From CAWCFV01 sp963794995 (GTDB taxonomy: Bacteria; Actinomycetota; Actinomycetes; JACCUZ01), in assembly GCA_963794995.1 (NCBI GenBank), contig CAWCFV010000002.1, positions 2,046,001 to 2,110,000 of the forward strand: a DNA stretch of 64,000 bases, given 5' to 3'. A model generated the notes under the pieces. It did not search any database and had not been told where the DNA came from. It saw nothing but the letters and a program-made list of their open reading frames with translations. Made by a program: the position numbers and the translations under genes. Below are positions 45,910 to 54,098 of this stretch, piece after piece (position 1 is the first letter of the stretch; each line of letters opens with the position of its first letter).

Positions 45910-46764
45910 ATGACCGTGCAGTCGACGACCCCGAGCACACCCCTGGGGCAGGCCTGGCGGCGCTCCCCGTACCGGTCGCTGGTGGCCCAGCGCAGCCTGG
46001 TCTGGGCCTTCGCCCAACGGGACTTCCGGACGCGCTACCGCACCAGCGCCATCGGGTGGACCTGGTCGCTGATCCAGCCCCTGGCCAACCTCGCGGTCTT
46101 CGCCGTCGTCTTCTCCCTGGTGTTCCGGACCCAGGCACCGCCGCTGGGCAACGGCGAGGGCAGCAGCTACGTGCTCTACCTGTTCACCGGGTTCGTGTCC
46201 TGGAACCTGTTCTCGGGTCTGCTGGTCATCAGCATGACCTCGCTGCGCGAGAGCGGGAGCCTGCTGCGCAAGGTCGCGTTCCCCGCCTGGGCGCCGGTGC
46301 TGGGCGCGCAGCTCGTCCAGCTCGTGCAGGTGGCCCTCGAGCTGGTCGTGCTCGTCGTGTGGTTCCTCGTCATCGGCAACGTGGGCCTGACCTGGCTGTG
46401 GGCCCCGCTGCTGTACCTGGCGCTGGCCCTGTTCGCTGCCGGGCTGGGCCTGGCCCTGTCGACCGCCAACGCGCGGTTCGGCGACGTGGCCTACATCGTC
46501 GCGGTCGTGCTGAGCGCGATGTACTTCCTCACGCCGATCCTCTACCCGCTGACCCTGATCCCCGAGGACGTGGGCTGGCTGCGCGCGTTCGTCGAGCACC
46601 AGCCGGTCTCGCTCTACGTCCAGGGCCTGCACGACTCGCTCTACACCCTGTCCGGGCCCGGCGTCGGGACGGCCGTGGCCCTGCTCCTGCTCGGGGTGTC
46701 CACCTTCCTCGCCGGACTCTGGGTGTTCGACCGCACCACCGAGGACGTGGGTGAGCTGCTGTGA
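45910..46764 (+). CDS. wzm: Polysaccharide ABC exporter permease (Wzm-like)
   Basis: A 284-aa ABC-2-type permease. The cytoplasmic N-terminus contains LVWAFAQRDFRTRYRTSAIGW, a typical Wzm amphipathic entry, then about six membrane segments (LIQPLANLAVFAVVFSLVF, YVLYLFTGFVSWNLFSGLLV, LVVLVVWFLVIGNVGLTWLW, VVLSAMYFLTPILYPL). It pairs with the adjacent ATPase to move lipid-linked glycan across the membrane. The symbol is by analogy. ATG 45910 is preceded by only a weak Shine-Dalgarno; the stop overlaps the ATPase gene by 4 nt. Confidence 0.92.
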   Translation: MTVQSTTPSTPLGQAWRRSPYRSLVAQRSLVWAFAQRDFRTRYRTSAIGWTWSLIQPLANLAVFAVVFSLVFRTQAPPLGNGEGSSYVLYLFTGFVSWNLFSGLLVISMTSLRESGSLLRKVAFPAWAPVLGAQLVQLVQVALELVVLVVWFLVIGNVGLTWLWAPLLYLALALFAAGLGLALSTANARFGDVAYIVAVVLSAMYFLTPILYPLTLIPEDVGWLRAFVEHQPVSLYVQGLHDSLYTLSGPGVGTAVALLLLGVSTFLAGLWVFDRTTEDVGELL

Positions 46765-48020
46765 CCGGCACCCCCGCGGTCGAGATCGTCGACGTCGGCA
46801 AGCGCTTCCGGCGCAGCGCCGACCGGCGCACGTCGCTCAAGGAGCTGATCGTGCGGGGCCGGCCCCAGCACGTCGAGGACTTCTGGGCGCTGCGCGACGT
46901 GTCGCTGTCGATCCCCAAGGGCTCGGTCTACGGCGTCGTGGGCCACAACGGGTCCGGCAAGTCGACGCTGCTCAAGCTGATGGCCGGGATCTCCCGGCCG
47001 AGCCAGGGCAGGGTCGCCGTCGACGGACGCCTCGCGGCACTCATCGAGCTCGGTGCCGGGTTCCACCCGGACCTCAGCGGCCGCGACAACATCCGGCTCA
47101 ACGGGTCGATCCTCGGGCTGTCCCGCCACGAGATCTCCTCCGCCATCGGCGAGATCGTCGACTTCAGCGGGCTGGACGAGTTCATCGACGAGCCGGTGAA
47201 GAACTACTCCAGCGGGATGTACGTGCGGCTCGGCTTCTCCGTCGCCGTCCACATGCGCCCCGACGTCCTGCTGGTAGACGAGATCATCGCTGTCGGCGAC
47301 GAGGACTTCCAGCGCAAGTGCTTCGACCACCTCTACGCGCTGCGCAAGTCCGGCCGGACGATCGTCATCGTCAGCCATGACGCGTCGCTCGTCGCCTCCA
47401 TCTGCGACGAGGTCACCTGGCTCGACCACGGCCGGGTGCGTGCCTCCGGCCCGGCCCAGCGGGTGATCGACTCCTACATCGGCTCGGTCAACGCCGACGA
47501 GACGGCGAACGCCCAGAGCGCGGCCGAGGCCGAGGACAGCCAGGAGGCTGCGTCGCGGCGGCCGGGGTCCGGCGAGATCCGGCTGTCCTCGGTCGAGCTG
47601 GTCGGGCCGGCCGGCAGCCCGGTGGCCGCCTGCCAGCACGGTGAGCCGCTGCGGATCCGGATGACCTACGACGCGTTCTACGCCGTCCCGCAGCCCACGT
47701 TCCAGATCACCGTGCAGCACGAGACCGGGGCGGTCGTCACCAAGGTGAGCTCGGTCGCCACCGGAGACGTCGTCGACTACGCGCAGGGCCAGGGCCGGAT
47801 CGACTACGTCCAGGAGCTCTGCCAGCTCAACCCGGGCAACTACCAGGTCGACGTCACCGTCCTCGACGAGCGCGCGACGCACGTCTTCGACTCGTGGGTC
47901 GACGCCCTGACCGTCGTCGTCCGCGCCGGGGCAGGCGCCGCGCGCGGCGGCCTGGTGAGCTTCCGCGACGGGTTCGACGTGTCGCGGGCGCGGCAGGTCG
48001 ACGAGGCAAGCAGCGCATGA
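46761..48020 (+). CDS. wzt: Polysaccharide ABC exporter ATPase (Wzt-like) with C-terminal domain
   Basis: A 419-aa protein. The ATPase part (residues 1-about 245) has Walker A VVGHNGSGKSTLLKLM, the ABC signature NYSSGMYVRLGFSVA, Walker B VLLVDEIIAVGDEDFQ and the H-loop IVIVSHDASLV. After an acidic linker (AEAEDSQEAAS) there is a separate C-terminal domain of about 145 residues (IRLSSVELVGPAGSPV, YAVPQPTFQITVQHET, LNPGNYQVDVTVLD) like the Wzt carbohydrate-binding domain that recognises the glycan end in some Gram-negative O-antigen exporters. Such a domain suggests export of a capped or modified chain. GTG 46761 overlaps the permease stop. Confidence 0.93.
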   Translation: MTGTPAVEIVDVGKRFRRSADRRTSLKELIVRGRPQHVEDFWALRDVSLSIPKGSVYGVVGHNGSGKSTLLKLMAGISRPSQGRVAVDGRLAALIELGAGFHPDLSGRDNIRLNGSILGLSRHEISSAIGEIVDFSGLDEFIDEPVKNYSSGMYVRLGFSVAVHMRPDVLLVDEIIAVGDEDFQRKCFDHLYALRKSGRTIVIVSHDASLVASICDEVTWLDHGRVRASGPAQRVIDSYIGSVNADETANAQSAAEAEDSQEAASRRPGSGEIRLSSVELVGPAGSPVAACQHGEPLRIRMTYDAFYAVPQPTFQITVQHETGAVVTKVSSVATGDVVDYAQGQGRIDYVQELCQLNPGNYQVDVTVLDERATHVFDSWVDALTVVVRAGAGAARGGLVSFRDGFDVSRARQVDEASSA

Positions 48021-48649
48021 CGCCGGTCCCCCAGGTCGTGGTGCTCGGCGCCGGAGGCCACGCCGCCGTGTGCCTCGACAGCCTCCTCGGCTCCGGTGCG
48101 CGCGTCGTCGGCACGGTGGCGCCCCGGAGCCCCGAGCGCGGGCTGCAGGCGCCGCACCTGGGCGACGAGTCGTCGCTGCCCGGCCTGCTGGCCTCCGGCG
48201 TCCGGCACGCGTTCGTCGCCATCGGCGACAACCGGGCCCGCGCCGCGGTGATGGCCGAGGCAAGGGCGGCCGGCTTCGAGCTGGTCAACGCCGTGTCGCC
48301 GCACGCGCACGTGTCGTCCACGGCGGTCCTGGGGGTGAACGTCGCCGTGATGGCCGGCGCGGTCGTCAACGCCTACGCCCGCCTCGACGACGGTGCCGTG
48401 CTCAACACCGGGGCGTCGGTCGACCACGACGTGGTGCTGGGCCGGGTCGCCCACGTCGCGCCGGGCTGCCACCTCGCCGGCGCCGTGCAGGTCGGCGAGG
48501 GCGCGTTCCTCGGCGTCGGCACCAGCGTGGTCCCCGGCATCCGCCTCGGCGCCTGGAGCCGCACCGGAGCCGGGGCCGTCGTGGTGCGCGACCTCGACCC
48601 CGACGCCCTCGCCGTCGGCGTGCCGGCCCGTCCGAGGGACGCCGGCTGA
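48017..48649 (+). CDS. PglD/NeuD-type sugar O/N-acetyltransferase
   Basis: A 210-aa left-handed beta-helix acyltransferase. The N-terminal PglD domain is VVVLGAGGHAAVCLDSLL with FVAIGDNRARAAVM; then hexapeptide repeats run from SSTAVLGVNVAVMAGAVVNA through NTGASVDHDVVLGRVAHVAPGCHLAGAVQVG to AGAVVVRDLDP. The His in SVDHD is the catalytic base of this family, which N-acetylates UDP- or GDP-4-amino-sugars. Position directly before a perosamine-synthase-like aminotransferase, with a 1-nt overlap, supports N-acetylation of that product. Overlaps wzt by 4 nt. Confidence 0.88.
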   Translation: MTPVPQVVVLGAGGHAAVCLDSLLGSGARVVGTVAPRSPERGLQAPHLGDESSLPGLLASGVRHAFVAIGDNRARAAVMAEARAAGFELVNAVSPHAHVSSTAVLGVNVAVMAGAVVNAYARLDDGAVLNTGASVDHDVVLGRVAHVAPGCHLAGAVQVGEGAFLGVGTSVVPGIRLGAWSRTGAGAVVVRDLDPDALAVGVPARPRDAG

Positions 48650-49752
48650 TGGCCGACCGCATCCCGGTGTCCATGCCGGTGCTCGACGGCCGCGAGAGCG
48701 AGTACGTCGCCGAGTGCCTGTCGTCGACGTGGATCTCGTCGCAGGGCCGGTTCATCGAGGAGTTCGAGCAGCAGTTCGCGGCGTGGTGCGGGTCCCGGTA
48801 CGCGGTGGCGACCAACAACGGCACCACCGCCCTGCACCTCGCCCTGGTGGCGCTGGGTGTCGGACCGGGCGACGAGGTGATCGTCCCGACGCTGACCTAC
48901 ATCGCGTCGGCCAACTCGGTGACCTACTGCGGCGCGACACCGGTCCTCGTCGACGTCGACCCGGTCACCCTGACGCTCGACCCGGACGCGGTGGCGGCCG
49001 CGGTGACGCCCCGCACGGCGGCGGTGATGCCCGTGCACCTGTACGGGCACCCGGCGGACATGGACCCGTTGCTCGCGCTGGCCGACGAGCACGGTCTCGC
49101 CGTCGTCGAGGACGCGGCCGAGGCACACGGCGCGCGCTACCGCGGCAGGCGGGTCGGAAGCCTGGGCACCTGCGCCGCGTTCAGCTTCTTCGGGAACAAG
49201 ATCATCACCACCGGCGAGGGCGGGATGGTCACCACCGACGACCCGGACCTGGCCCGGCGCCTGCTCCAGCACCGCGGCCAGGGCCAGGACTTCGAGCGCC
49301 GCTACTGGTTCCCGATCGTCGGGTTCAACTACCGGATGACCAACGTGGCCGCTGCCATCGGGGTGGCCCAGCTGGAGCGGGTCGAGGAGCACCTGGCCGC
49401 CCGCGAGCGGGTGCGCGCCTGGTACGACGCTGAGCTGTCCGCGGTGGCCGGGGTCGTCACCCCCGGCCGCAGGGACTGGGCGGACCCGGTCACCTGGCTC
49501 TACACCGTGCAGGTCGAGGGCGCGGACCGCGACGACCTGATCGCCCGGCTGGACCGCGAGGGCATCGAGACCCGTCCCGTCTTCTACCCGATGCACGTGC
49601 TGCCGCCCTACCTCGACACCGACGGCTCGTACCCGGTCGCCGACCGCTCCGCGCGTTCCGGGCTGAGCCTGCCGACCCACGGTGCCCTCACCGAGGACGA
49701 CGTGCGGCGGGTCTGCCGCACGCTGGACGCCTGCCTGCGAGCGGCCCGGTGA
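48649..49752 (+). CDS. DegT/DnrJ/EryC1 aminotransferase, GDP-perosamine-synthase-like
   Basis: A 367-aa PLP-dependent sugar aminotransferase. Conserved parts are NNGTTALHLALVALGVGPGDEVIVPTLTYIASANSV, VHLYGHPADMDPLL, VEDAAEAHGARYRGRRVGSLG and FSFFGNKIITTGEGGMV, whose Lys binds PLP. The wording of these segments, especially TYIASANSVTYCGATPV, is closest to my memory of RfbE/Per perosamine synthases, which convert GDP-4-keto-6-deoxymannose to GDP-perosamine; a UDP-sugar aminotransferase cannot be excluded. Two Gmd genes in the locus could provide the substrate. It overlaps both neighbours. Confidence 0.85.
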   Translation: MADRIPVSMPVLDGRESEYVAECLSSTWISSQGRFIEEFEQQFAAWCGSRYAVATNNGTTALHLALVALGVGPGDEVIVPTLTYIASANSVTYCGATPVLVDVDPVTLTLDPDAVAAAVTPRTAAVMPVHLYGHPADMDPLLALADEHGLAVVEDAAEAHGARYRGRRVGSLGTCAAFSFFGNKIITTGEGGMVTTDDPDLARRLLQHRGQGQDFERRYWFPIVGFNYRMTNVAAAIGVAQLERVEEHLAARERVRAWYDAELSAVAGVVTPGRRDWADPVTWLYTVQVEGADRDDLIARLDREGIETRPVFYPMHVLPPYLDTDGSYPVADRSARSGLSLPTHGALTEDDVRRVCRTLDACLRAAR

Positions 49753-50567
49753 GCGCCCGTGAGCCCGAGGTGCCGACCGTGGACGCGGTGGCCGCCCAGC
49801 TGGTGGATCGCGAGCCCGTGGTGCCGCGCGCCGGCGCCGCCGAGGCGCGGGCCCGGCTGGGCGAGCTCCTGGACCACGACGACCCGCACGTGGTGAGCGA
49901 GGGCCTGCACCGGCTGCTGCTCGGGCGGCCGCCGGAGGAGGGCTCCGGGGCTGCCGGGGCGCTCGCCGCCGGCCTGCCCACGGCCCGGCTCGCCTTCGAC
50001 CTGCTCGGGTCCGACGAGAGCCGGGCGCGACCACTTCCGGGGCGGGACGCCCTGGTGGCCGACGTCGTGCACCGGCTCACCGCGCTGGCGTGGGGCGTCC
50101 CGGCCGCTTCCGGTGCCCTCGAGCTGCTCGGCGACCCCGATGCGGCGTTCGTCCTGGCCGCCTACCGGGTCGCGCAGCGACGTCCGCCGACCCCGGACGA
50201 GCTGGCCGCCGCCCGGCAGGGGCTGGTGGCCGGCGACGGCCGCGAGGCTCTGCTGCTGGCGCTCTGGGCCGACGGGCGCGCCGAGCACCGGCTCTTCGGG
50301 CCGCCACCCCCGGGCATCCGCGGCAGGTTCGGGGCGCTGCGCCGCCGGGCCCGGTTCCCGGCATTCCGCGCCCACGTGCTCGCCGCCGAGGCCTCCGCCA
50401 CTGCGGTGCTCGCCTGGCTCAGCGAGCTGGCACCCGCGGCGGCCGCGCCCTCCACCGAGGAGGCCTCCGCCCGCGAGCTGGCGGCGGCGGAGGTCCGCGT
50501 GCTGCACGCCAGGATCGCCGAGGTCGCCGCCGGGCTGCGCGCGCTCGCCGGTCGGGGGTCGTGGTGA
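49749..50567 (+). CDS. Hypothetical protein with DUF4214-like segments
   Basis: A 272-aa, Ala/Leu/Arg-rich, largely helical protein without membrane segments or a signal peptide. Two segments (VSEGLHRLLLGRPPEEGSG and FVLAAYRVAQRRPPTPDELAAARQGLVAG) resemble the DUF4214 motif seen in some glycosyltransferase-associated proteins. An RRRARFPAFRAHVL basic patch and a C-terminal helix (ARELAAAEVRVLHARIAEVAAGLRAL) follow. I do not know its function. Both ends overlap neighbouring genes, so it is made as part of the operon, perhaps as a partner of a glycosyltransferase. Confidence 0.65.
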   Translation: MSAREPEVPTVDAVAAQLVDREPVVPRAGAAEARARLGELLDHDDPHVVSEGLHRLLLGRPPEEGSGAAGALAAGLPTARLAFDLLGSDESRARPLPGRDALVADVVHRLTALAWGVPAASGALELLGDPDAAFVLAAYRVAQRRPPTPDELAAARQGLVAGDGREALLLALWADGRAEHRLFGPPPPGIRGRFGALRRRARFPAFRAHVLAAEASATAVLAWLSELAPAAAAPSTEEASARELAAAEVRVLHARIAEVAAGLRALAGRGSW

Positions 50568-51610
50568 ACGGAACCGGGCTGCGGGTCGGCGTCCTGAACA
50601 CGGCGATCCCCTTCACCCGCGGTGGTGCCGAGCTGCTGGCCGAGAAGCTGGTGCAGGAGATCGGCCGGGCCGGCCACGAGGCCGAGCTGGTCCGGTTGCC
50701 GTTCTCCTGGGACCCCCCGGAGGCGGTCGTCGACGCCATGCTGTCGACGGCCTCGATGCGCCTCGCGGGCTACGACCGGGTCGTCGCGCTGAAGTTCCCC
50801 GTCTACCTGGTGCCGCACGACGACCTGGTGGTCTGGCTGCTGCACCAGTTCCGCCAGGTCTACGACCTGTGGGACCACCCGGCCGGCTGGCCGGACCTGC
50901 CGGGTACGAGAGCCGTCCGCGAGCTGGTCACCGCGGCCGACCGGGCCGCCCTGGCCCGGGCCAGGAAGGTGTTCTGCAACTCGGAGGTGACCAGAGACCG
51001 GCTGCGCAGCCACCTCGACCTGGCGGCCGAGGTCCTGCTCCCTCCCCTGCTCCAGGACGTCGAGTTCCGCAGCGGTCCCCACGGCGACTACCTGCTGGCC
51101 CTGGGGCGGATCTCCGGCGCCAAGCGACAGCTGCTCGCCGTCGAGGCGATGGCGCACCTGACCGGCGGGCGACTGGTCGTCGCGGGGCCGCCGGACTCGC
51201 CGGAGGACGCCCGCCGCCTGCGCGACCTGATCCGCGACCGGGGACTGGACGACCGCGTCGAGGTGCTCGCGGAGTTCGTCACCGAGGAGCGCAAGCGTGA
51301 CCTCCTGGCCGAGGCCCGCGCCGTGGTCTACCTCCCGGTCGACGAGGACTCGTTCGGCTACGTGACCCTCGAGGCCGCGCACGCGTCCAGGCCGGTCGTC
51401 ACCGTCTCGGACTCGGGCGGCATCCTCTCCCTGGTCGACGACGGCCGGACCGGGCTGGTGGCGGAGCCGGACGCGAGGTCGGTGGCGGCGGCCTACCGGA
51501 GGCTGCTCGACGACGACGCGCTGGCTGCCAGGCTCGGCGCCGGGCTGAGGGAGCGCGCGCTGGACTGGGGACTGTCCTGGCCGTCGGTCGTGGCGAGGCT
51601 GCTCGGATGA
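50564..51610 (+). CDS. GT-B glycosyltransferase (family 4)
   Basis: A 348-aa enzyme. It begins LRVGVLNTAIPFTRGGAELLAEKLV, has DRVVALKFPVYLVPHDDLVVWLLHQFRQVYDLWD and FCNSEVTRDRLRSHL in the acceptor half, and YLLALGRISGAKRQLLAVEAM plus VYLPVDEDSFGYVTLEAAHASRPVVTVSDSGGI in the donor half. The Glu in VTLEAA is the usual donor-binding residue. Of two adjacent GTG codons I use 50564, which overlaps the previous stop. The His-Gln-Phe-Arg segment is like the GT4 branch in Wzm/Wzt loci. Confidence 0.87.
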   Translation: MNGTGLRVGVLNTAIPFTRGGAELLAEKLVQEIGRAGHEAELVRLPFSWDPPEAVVDAMLSTASMRLAGYDRVVALKFPVYLVPHDDLVVWLLHQFRQVYDLWDHPAGWPDLPGTRAVRELVTAADRAALARARKVFCNSEVTRDRLRSHLDLAAEVLLPPLLQDVEFRSGPHGDYLLALGRISGAKRQLLAVEAMAHLTGGRLVVAGPPDSPEDARRLRDLIRDRGLDDRVEVLAEFVTEERKRDLLAEARAVVYLPVDEDSFGYVTLEAAHASRPVVTVSDSGGILSLVDDGRTGLVAEPDARSVAAAYRRLLDDDALAARLGAGLRERALDWGLSWPSVVARLLG

Positions 51611-52914
51611 GGGTCGCCGTCCTCACCCCGCTCGACGAGCGCAGCGCCATCGCGGCCTACCTGCTGCCGGTCCTCGACGAGGTGGCACGTCAGTGGGACC
51701 TCGAGGTCTGGTACCCGGCGTGCGACCGCCCGCGCTGGACCCACCACCCCACCCGCCCGTTCTGGGACGGTGCCGCCGCGGCCCGGGAGCTGGCCGGTCA
51801 CGACCTGGTCGTGCACGTGGTCGGCAACAGCGCGCTGCACCTGGAGGTCGTGCGCGCTGCCCGCCGCCGGCCCGGCCTGGTCGTCCTGCACGACGGCGCG
51901 CTGGTCCACCTGGTCGCCGCCCTCGACCAGCAGGCCGGCACCACCTTCCTCGCCGATGCCGTCTCCGGCGGCGGGGACGCGGCGCGGGAGTCGCACCGGC
52001 GCTACCTGGCGGGCGACGGACGAGAGCTGCAGCGGCTGGCCGGCATGCTGCCGCTGACCGACGTCGTGCTGCAGGACAGCCTCGGAGTCCTCACCCACTC
52101 CCACTGGATGGCGCGCCGACTGCTCGGCCAGACCCTGGGCCAGGTGTCGGTGGCCCGGCTGCCGTCGCTGGTGCCGCCGGACCCGGCGCCCGCGCCGGCG
52201 GGCGGGGCGAAAGCCGGCGGCGACGACGCGGACGTCGTCCTCGTCGTCGCCGGGGTCGTCAACGCGAACAAGTGCGTGGACCGGCTGATCCGGGCGGTCG
52301 CCGGCAGCGACGTGCTGCGGCGGCGGATGACGGTGCGGGTCGTCGGCCCGGTCGACCGCTCCGTCGGCACCGGCCTCGTCGAGCTGGCCGGGCGCGAGGG
52401 CGTGGGTGAGCGCGTGGAGCTGCTCGGCGGCCTGGCCCGGGCCGGCTACGAGGCGGTCCTGGCCGGCGCCGACGTGTTCGCGTGCCTGCGGGACCCGGTG
52501 CTCGAGGCCGCCTCGGCCAGCCTCCTGGAGACGATGTCCACCGGCCGGCCGGTCGTCGTCTACGGGCACGGCCACTACGCCGAGCTGCCGGCCGACGTCG
52601 TGGTGGCGGTCGACCCGGCCGCCGGGACCGCCGCCCTGACCGAGGCGCTCGAGCGCCTGGTCACCGACCCGGAGGCGGCCCGGGCGACAGGGCTGCGCGG
52701 CGCGGCACACGTCACCGCCTGCCACGACACCGGTCAGTACGCCGAGGCGCTGGTGGCTGCCGGCCACGCCGCCCTGGCCGCCGAGCCGCTGGTGGCCGCG
52801 GTCGCCCGGCGGCGCCGGGACCTCGTGGCCGCCGGGCTGGCCGGTGACGCGGCAGCGCGGCAGCAGGCTGCCCAGGCCCTGCATCGGCTCCTCGTCGCGG
52901 GGGGTCGGTCGTGA
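51607..52914 (+). CDS. GT-B glycosyltransferase (family 4 type)
   Basis: A 435-aa protein. The N-terminal half starts RVAVLTPLDERSAIAAYLLPVLDEV and has VVHVVGNSALHLEVVRAA with VVLHDGALVHLVAAL; this HVVGNS / LHDG pattern recurs in the first half of the 982-aa protein, so the two may share ancestry. The donor half shows VLVVAGVVNANKCVDRLIRAV and ADVFACLRDPVLEAASASLLETMSTGRPVVVYGHGHYAEL. It ends with an Ala-rich C-terminus of about 50 residues. Both ends overlap by 4 nt. Confidence 0.85.
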   Translation: MRVAVLTPLDERSAIAAYLLPVLDEVARQWDLEVWYPACDRPRWTHHPTRPFWDGAAAARELAGHDLVVHVVGNSALHLEVVRAARRRPGLVVLHDGALVHLVAALDQQAGTTFLADAVSGGGDAARESHRRYLAGDGRELQRLAGMLPLTDVVLQDSLGVLTHSHWMARRLLGQTLGQVSVARLPSLVPPDPAPAPAGGAKAGGDDADVVLVVAGVVNANKCVDRLIRAVAGSDVLRRRMTVRVVGPVDRSVGTGLVELAGREGVGERVELLGGLARAGYEAVLAGADVFACLRDPVLEAASASLLETMSTGRPVVVYGHGHYAELPADVVVAVDPAAGTAALTEALERLVTDPEAARATGLRGAAHVTACHDTGQYAEALVAAGHAALAAEPLVAAVARRRRDLVAAGLAGDAAARQQAAQALHRLLVAGGRS

Positions 52915-54098
52915 CGGACGAGCAGGCCCGGCCGCCGGCGGTCTCCTACGCCCAGCACGGTGAGGACATCGTCCTGCTGCGCGCCTTCGCCGGCCAGCAG
53001 ACCGGCCGCTACGTCGACGTGGGCGCCTTCGACCCGACGGTCGACTCGGTCACCCGTCTCTTCTACGAGCGCGGATGGCGCGGGGTCAACATCGACCCCA
53101 GTGCGGAGGCGATCGCGCGATTCGCCGCCGAACGGCCGGACGACGTCAACCTCGCCGTCGCCGCCGGTGCCGAGGACGGCACGCTGACGTTCTTCGTGAC
53201 CGACGTCCCCGGCTGGTCCACCACCGATCCGGGCGCCGGCGCGGTGCTCGGTCGCCAAGGACACGTGACCGAGGAGGTCACGGTGCCGGTGCGCCGGCTC
53301 TCCTCGCTGCTCGACGAGCTCGAGCCGGGGCCGATCGACTTCCTCAAGATCGACGCAGAGGGCGCAGAACCGGCCGTCGTGGCGGGGCTCGACCTCGAGC
53401 GGCACCGCCCCCGGGTGGTCGTGCTGGAGGCGGTGGCCCCCGGGGCCGCGCCGGACCACGACCGGCAGGCGCTCGACCGGCTGCGGCAGGCGGGCTACGA
53501 GCTGGCCGGCTTCGACGGGCTCAACCACTACCTCACCTGCGAGCCGGAGCTCGCCGCGTCGCTCGCCGCGCCTGCCAACCCCACCGACGTCTACGTCAAG
53601 CACAGCGTCGCCGAGCTGGAGGCCGCCCTGGAGCGCGTCACGGCGACGGCGGAGCGGGCGTTGTGGCTGCACGCCCGTAACGACGAGGTCGAGGGCCTGC
53701 TGCACGACCGCGAGGCCGAGCTCGCCGAGGCGCTGCGCGAGCGGGACGCCAGCCACGCCCGGCACGAGCGCAGCGAGCAGGAGCTCGCGGCCATGCGCGC
53801 GAGCTCGTCCTGGCGGCTGACGGCGCCACTGCGCCTGCTGCGCCACGGCGCCGGCGAGGGCCGCTCGGTGACCTCGGCCGTCGACGACCTGCTGCGGCGG
53901 CGGCCCGGGCTCCGGTCCCGGCTGGTCGCCGTGGTCGAGCGGCACCCGCGGGTGGCCGGGGCCCTGCGGTCGGCGGTGGCCCGGGCCTCCGCCGGTGCCC
54001 TGCGCGGCGGCCCGGTGCACGACACGGTGTCCGAGCGGCGGTCCACCGCCGCCGAGGCGCTGGCGGAGCGGGCCCGGCGGCGGGCGGGTCGTCCGTGA
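52911..54098 (+). CDS. FkbM-family methyltransferase with C-terminal coiled coil
   Basis: A 395-aa protein. Residues 1-about 215 form an FkbM SAM-dependent methyltransferase: YAQHGEDIVLLRAF, YVDVGAFDPTVDSVTRLFYERGWRGVNIDP and IDFLKIDAEGAEPAVVAGLDL. A coiled-coil region (VAELEAALERVTATAERAL to RHERSEQELAAMRA) follows, then SSSWRLTAPLRLLR, a sequence recurrent in glycan-locus proteins, and a basic tail. It probably O-methylates a sugar of the exported glycan; capping methylation would fit the Wzt C-terminal domain, but this is inference. It overlaps both neighbours by 4 nt. Confidence 0.85.
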   Translation: MTDEQARPPAVSYAQHGEDIVLLRAFAGQQTGRYVDVGAFDPTVDSVTRLFYERGWRGVNIDPSAEAIARFAAERPDDVNLAVAAGAEDGTLTFFVTDVPGWSTTDPGAGAVLGRQGHVTEEVTVPVRRLSSLLDELEPGPIDFLKIDAEGAEPAVVAGLDLERHRPRVVVLEAVAPGAAPDHDRQALDRLRQAGYELAGFDGLNHYLTCEPELAASLAAPANPTDVYVKHSVAELEAALERVTATAERALWLHARNDEVEGLLHDREAELAEALRERDASHARHERSEQELAAMRASSSWRLTAPLRLLRHGAGEGRSVTSAVDDLLRRRPGLRSRLVAVVERHPRVAGALRSAVARASAGALRGGPVHDTVSERRSTAAEALAERARRRAGRP

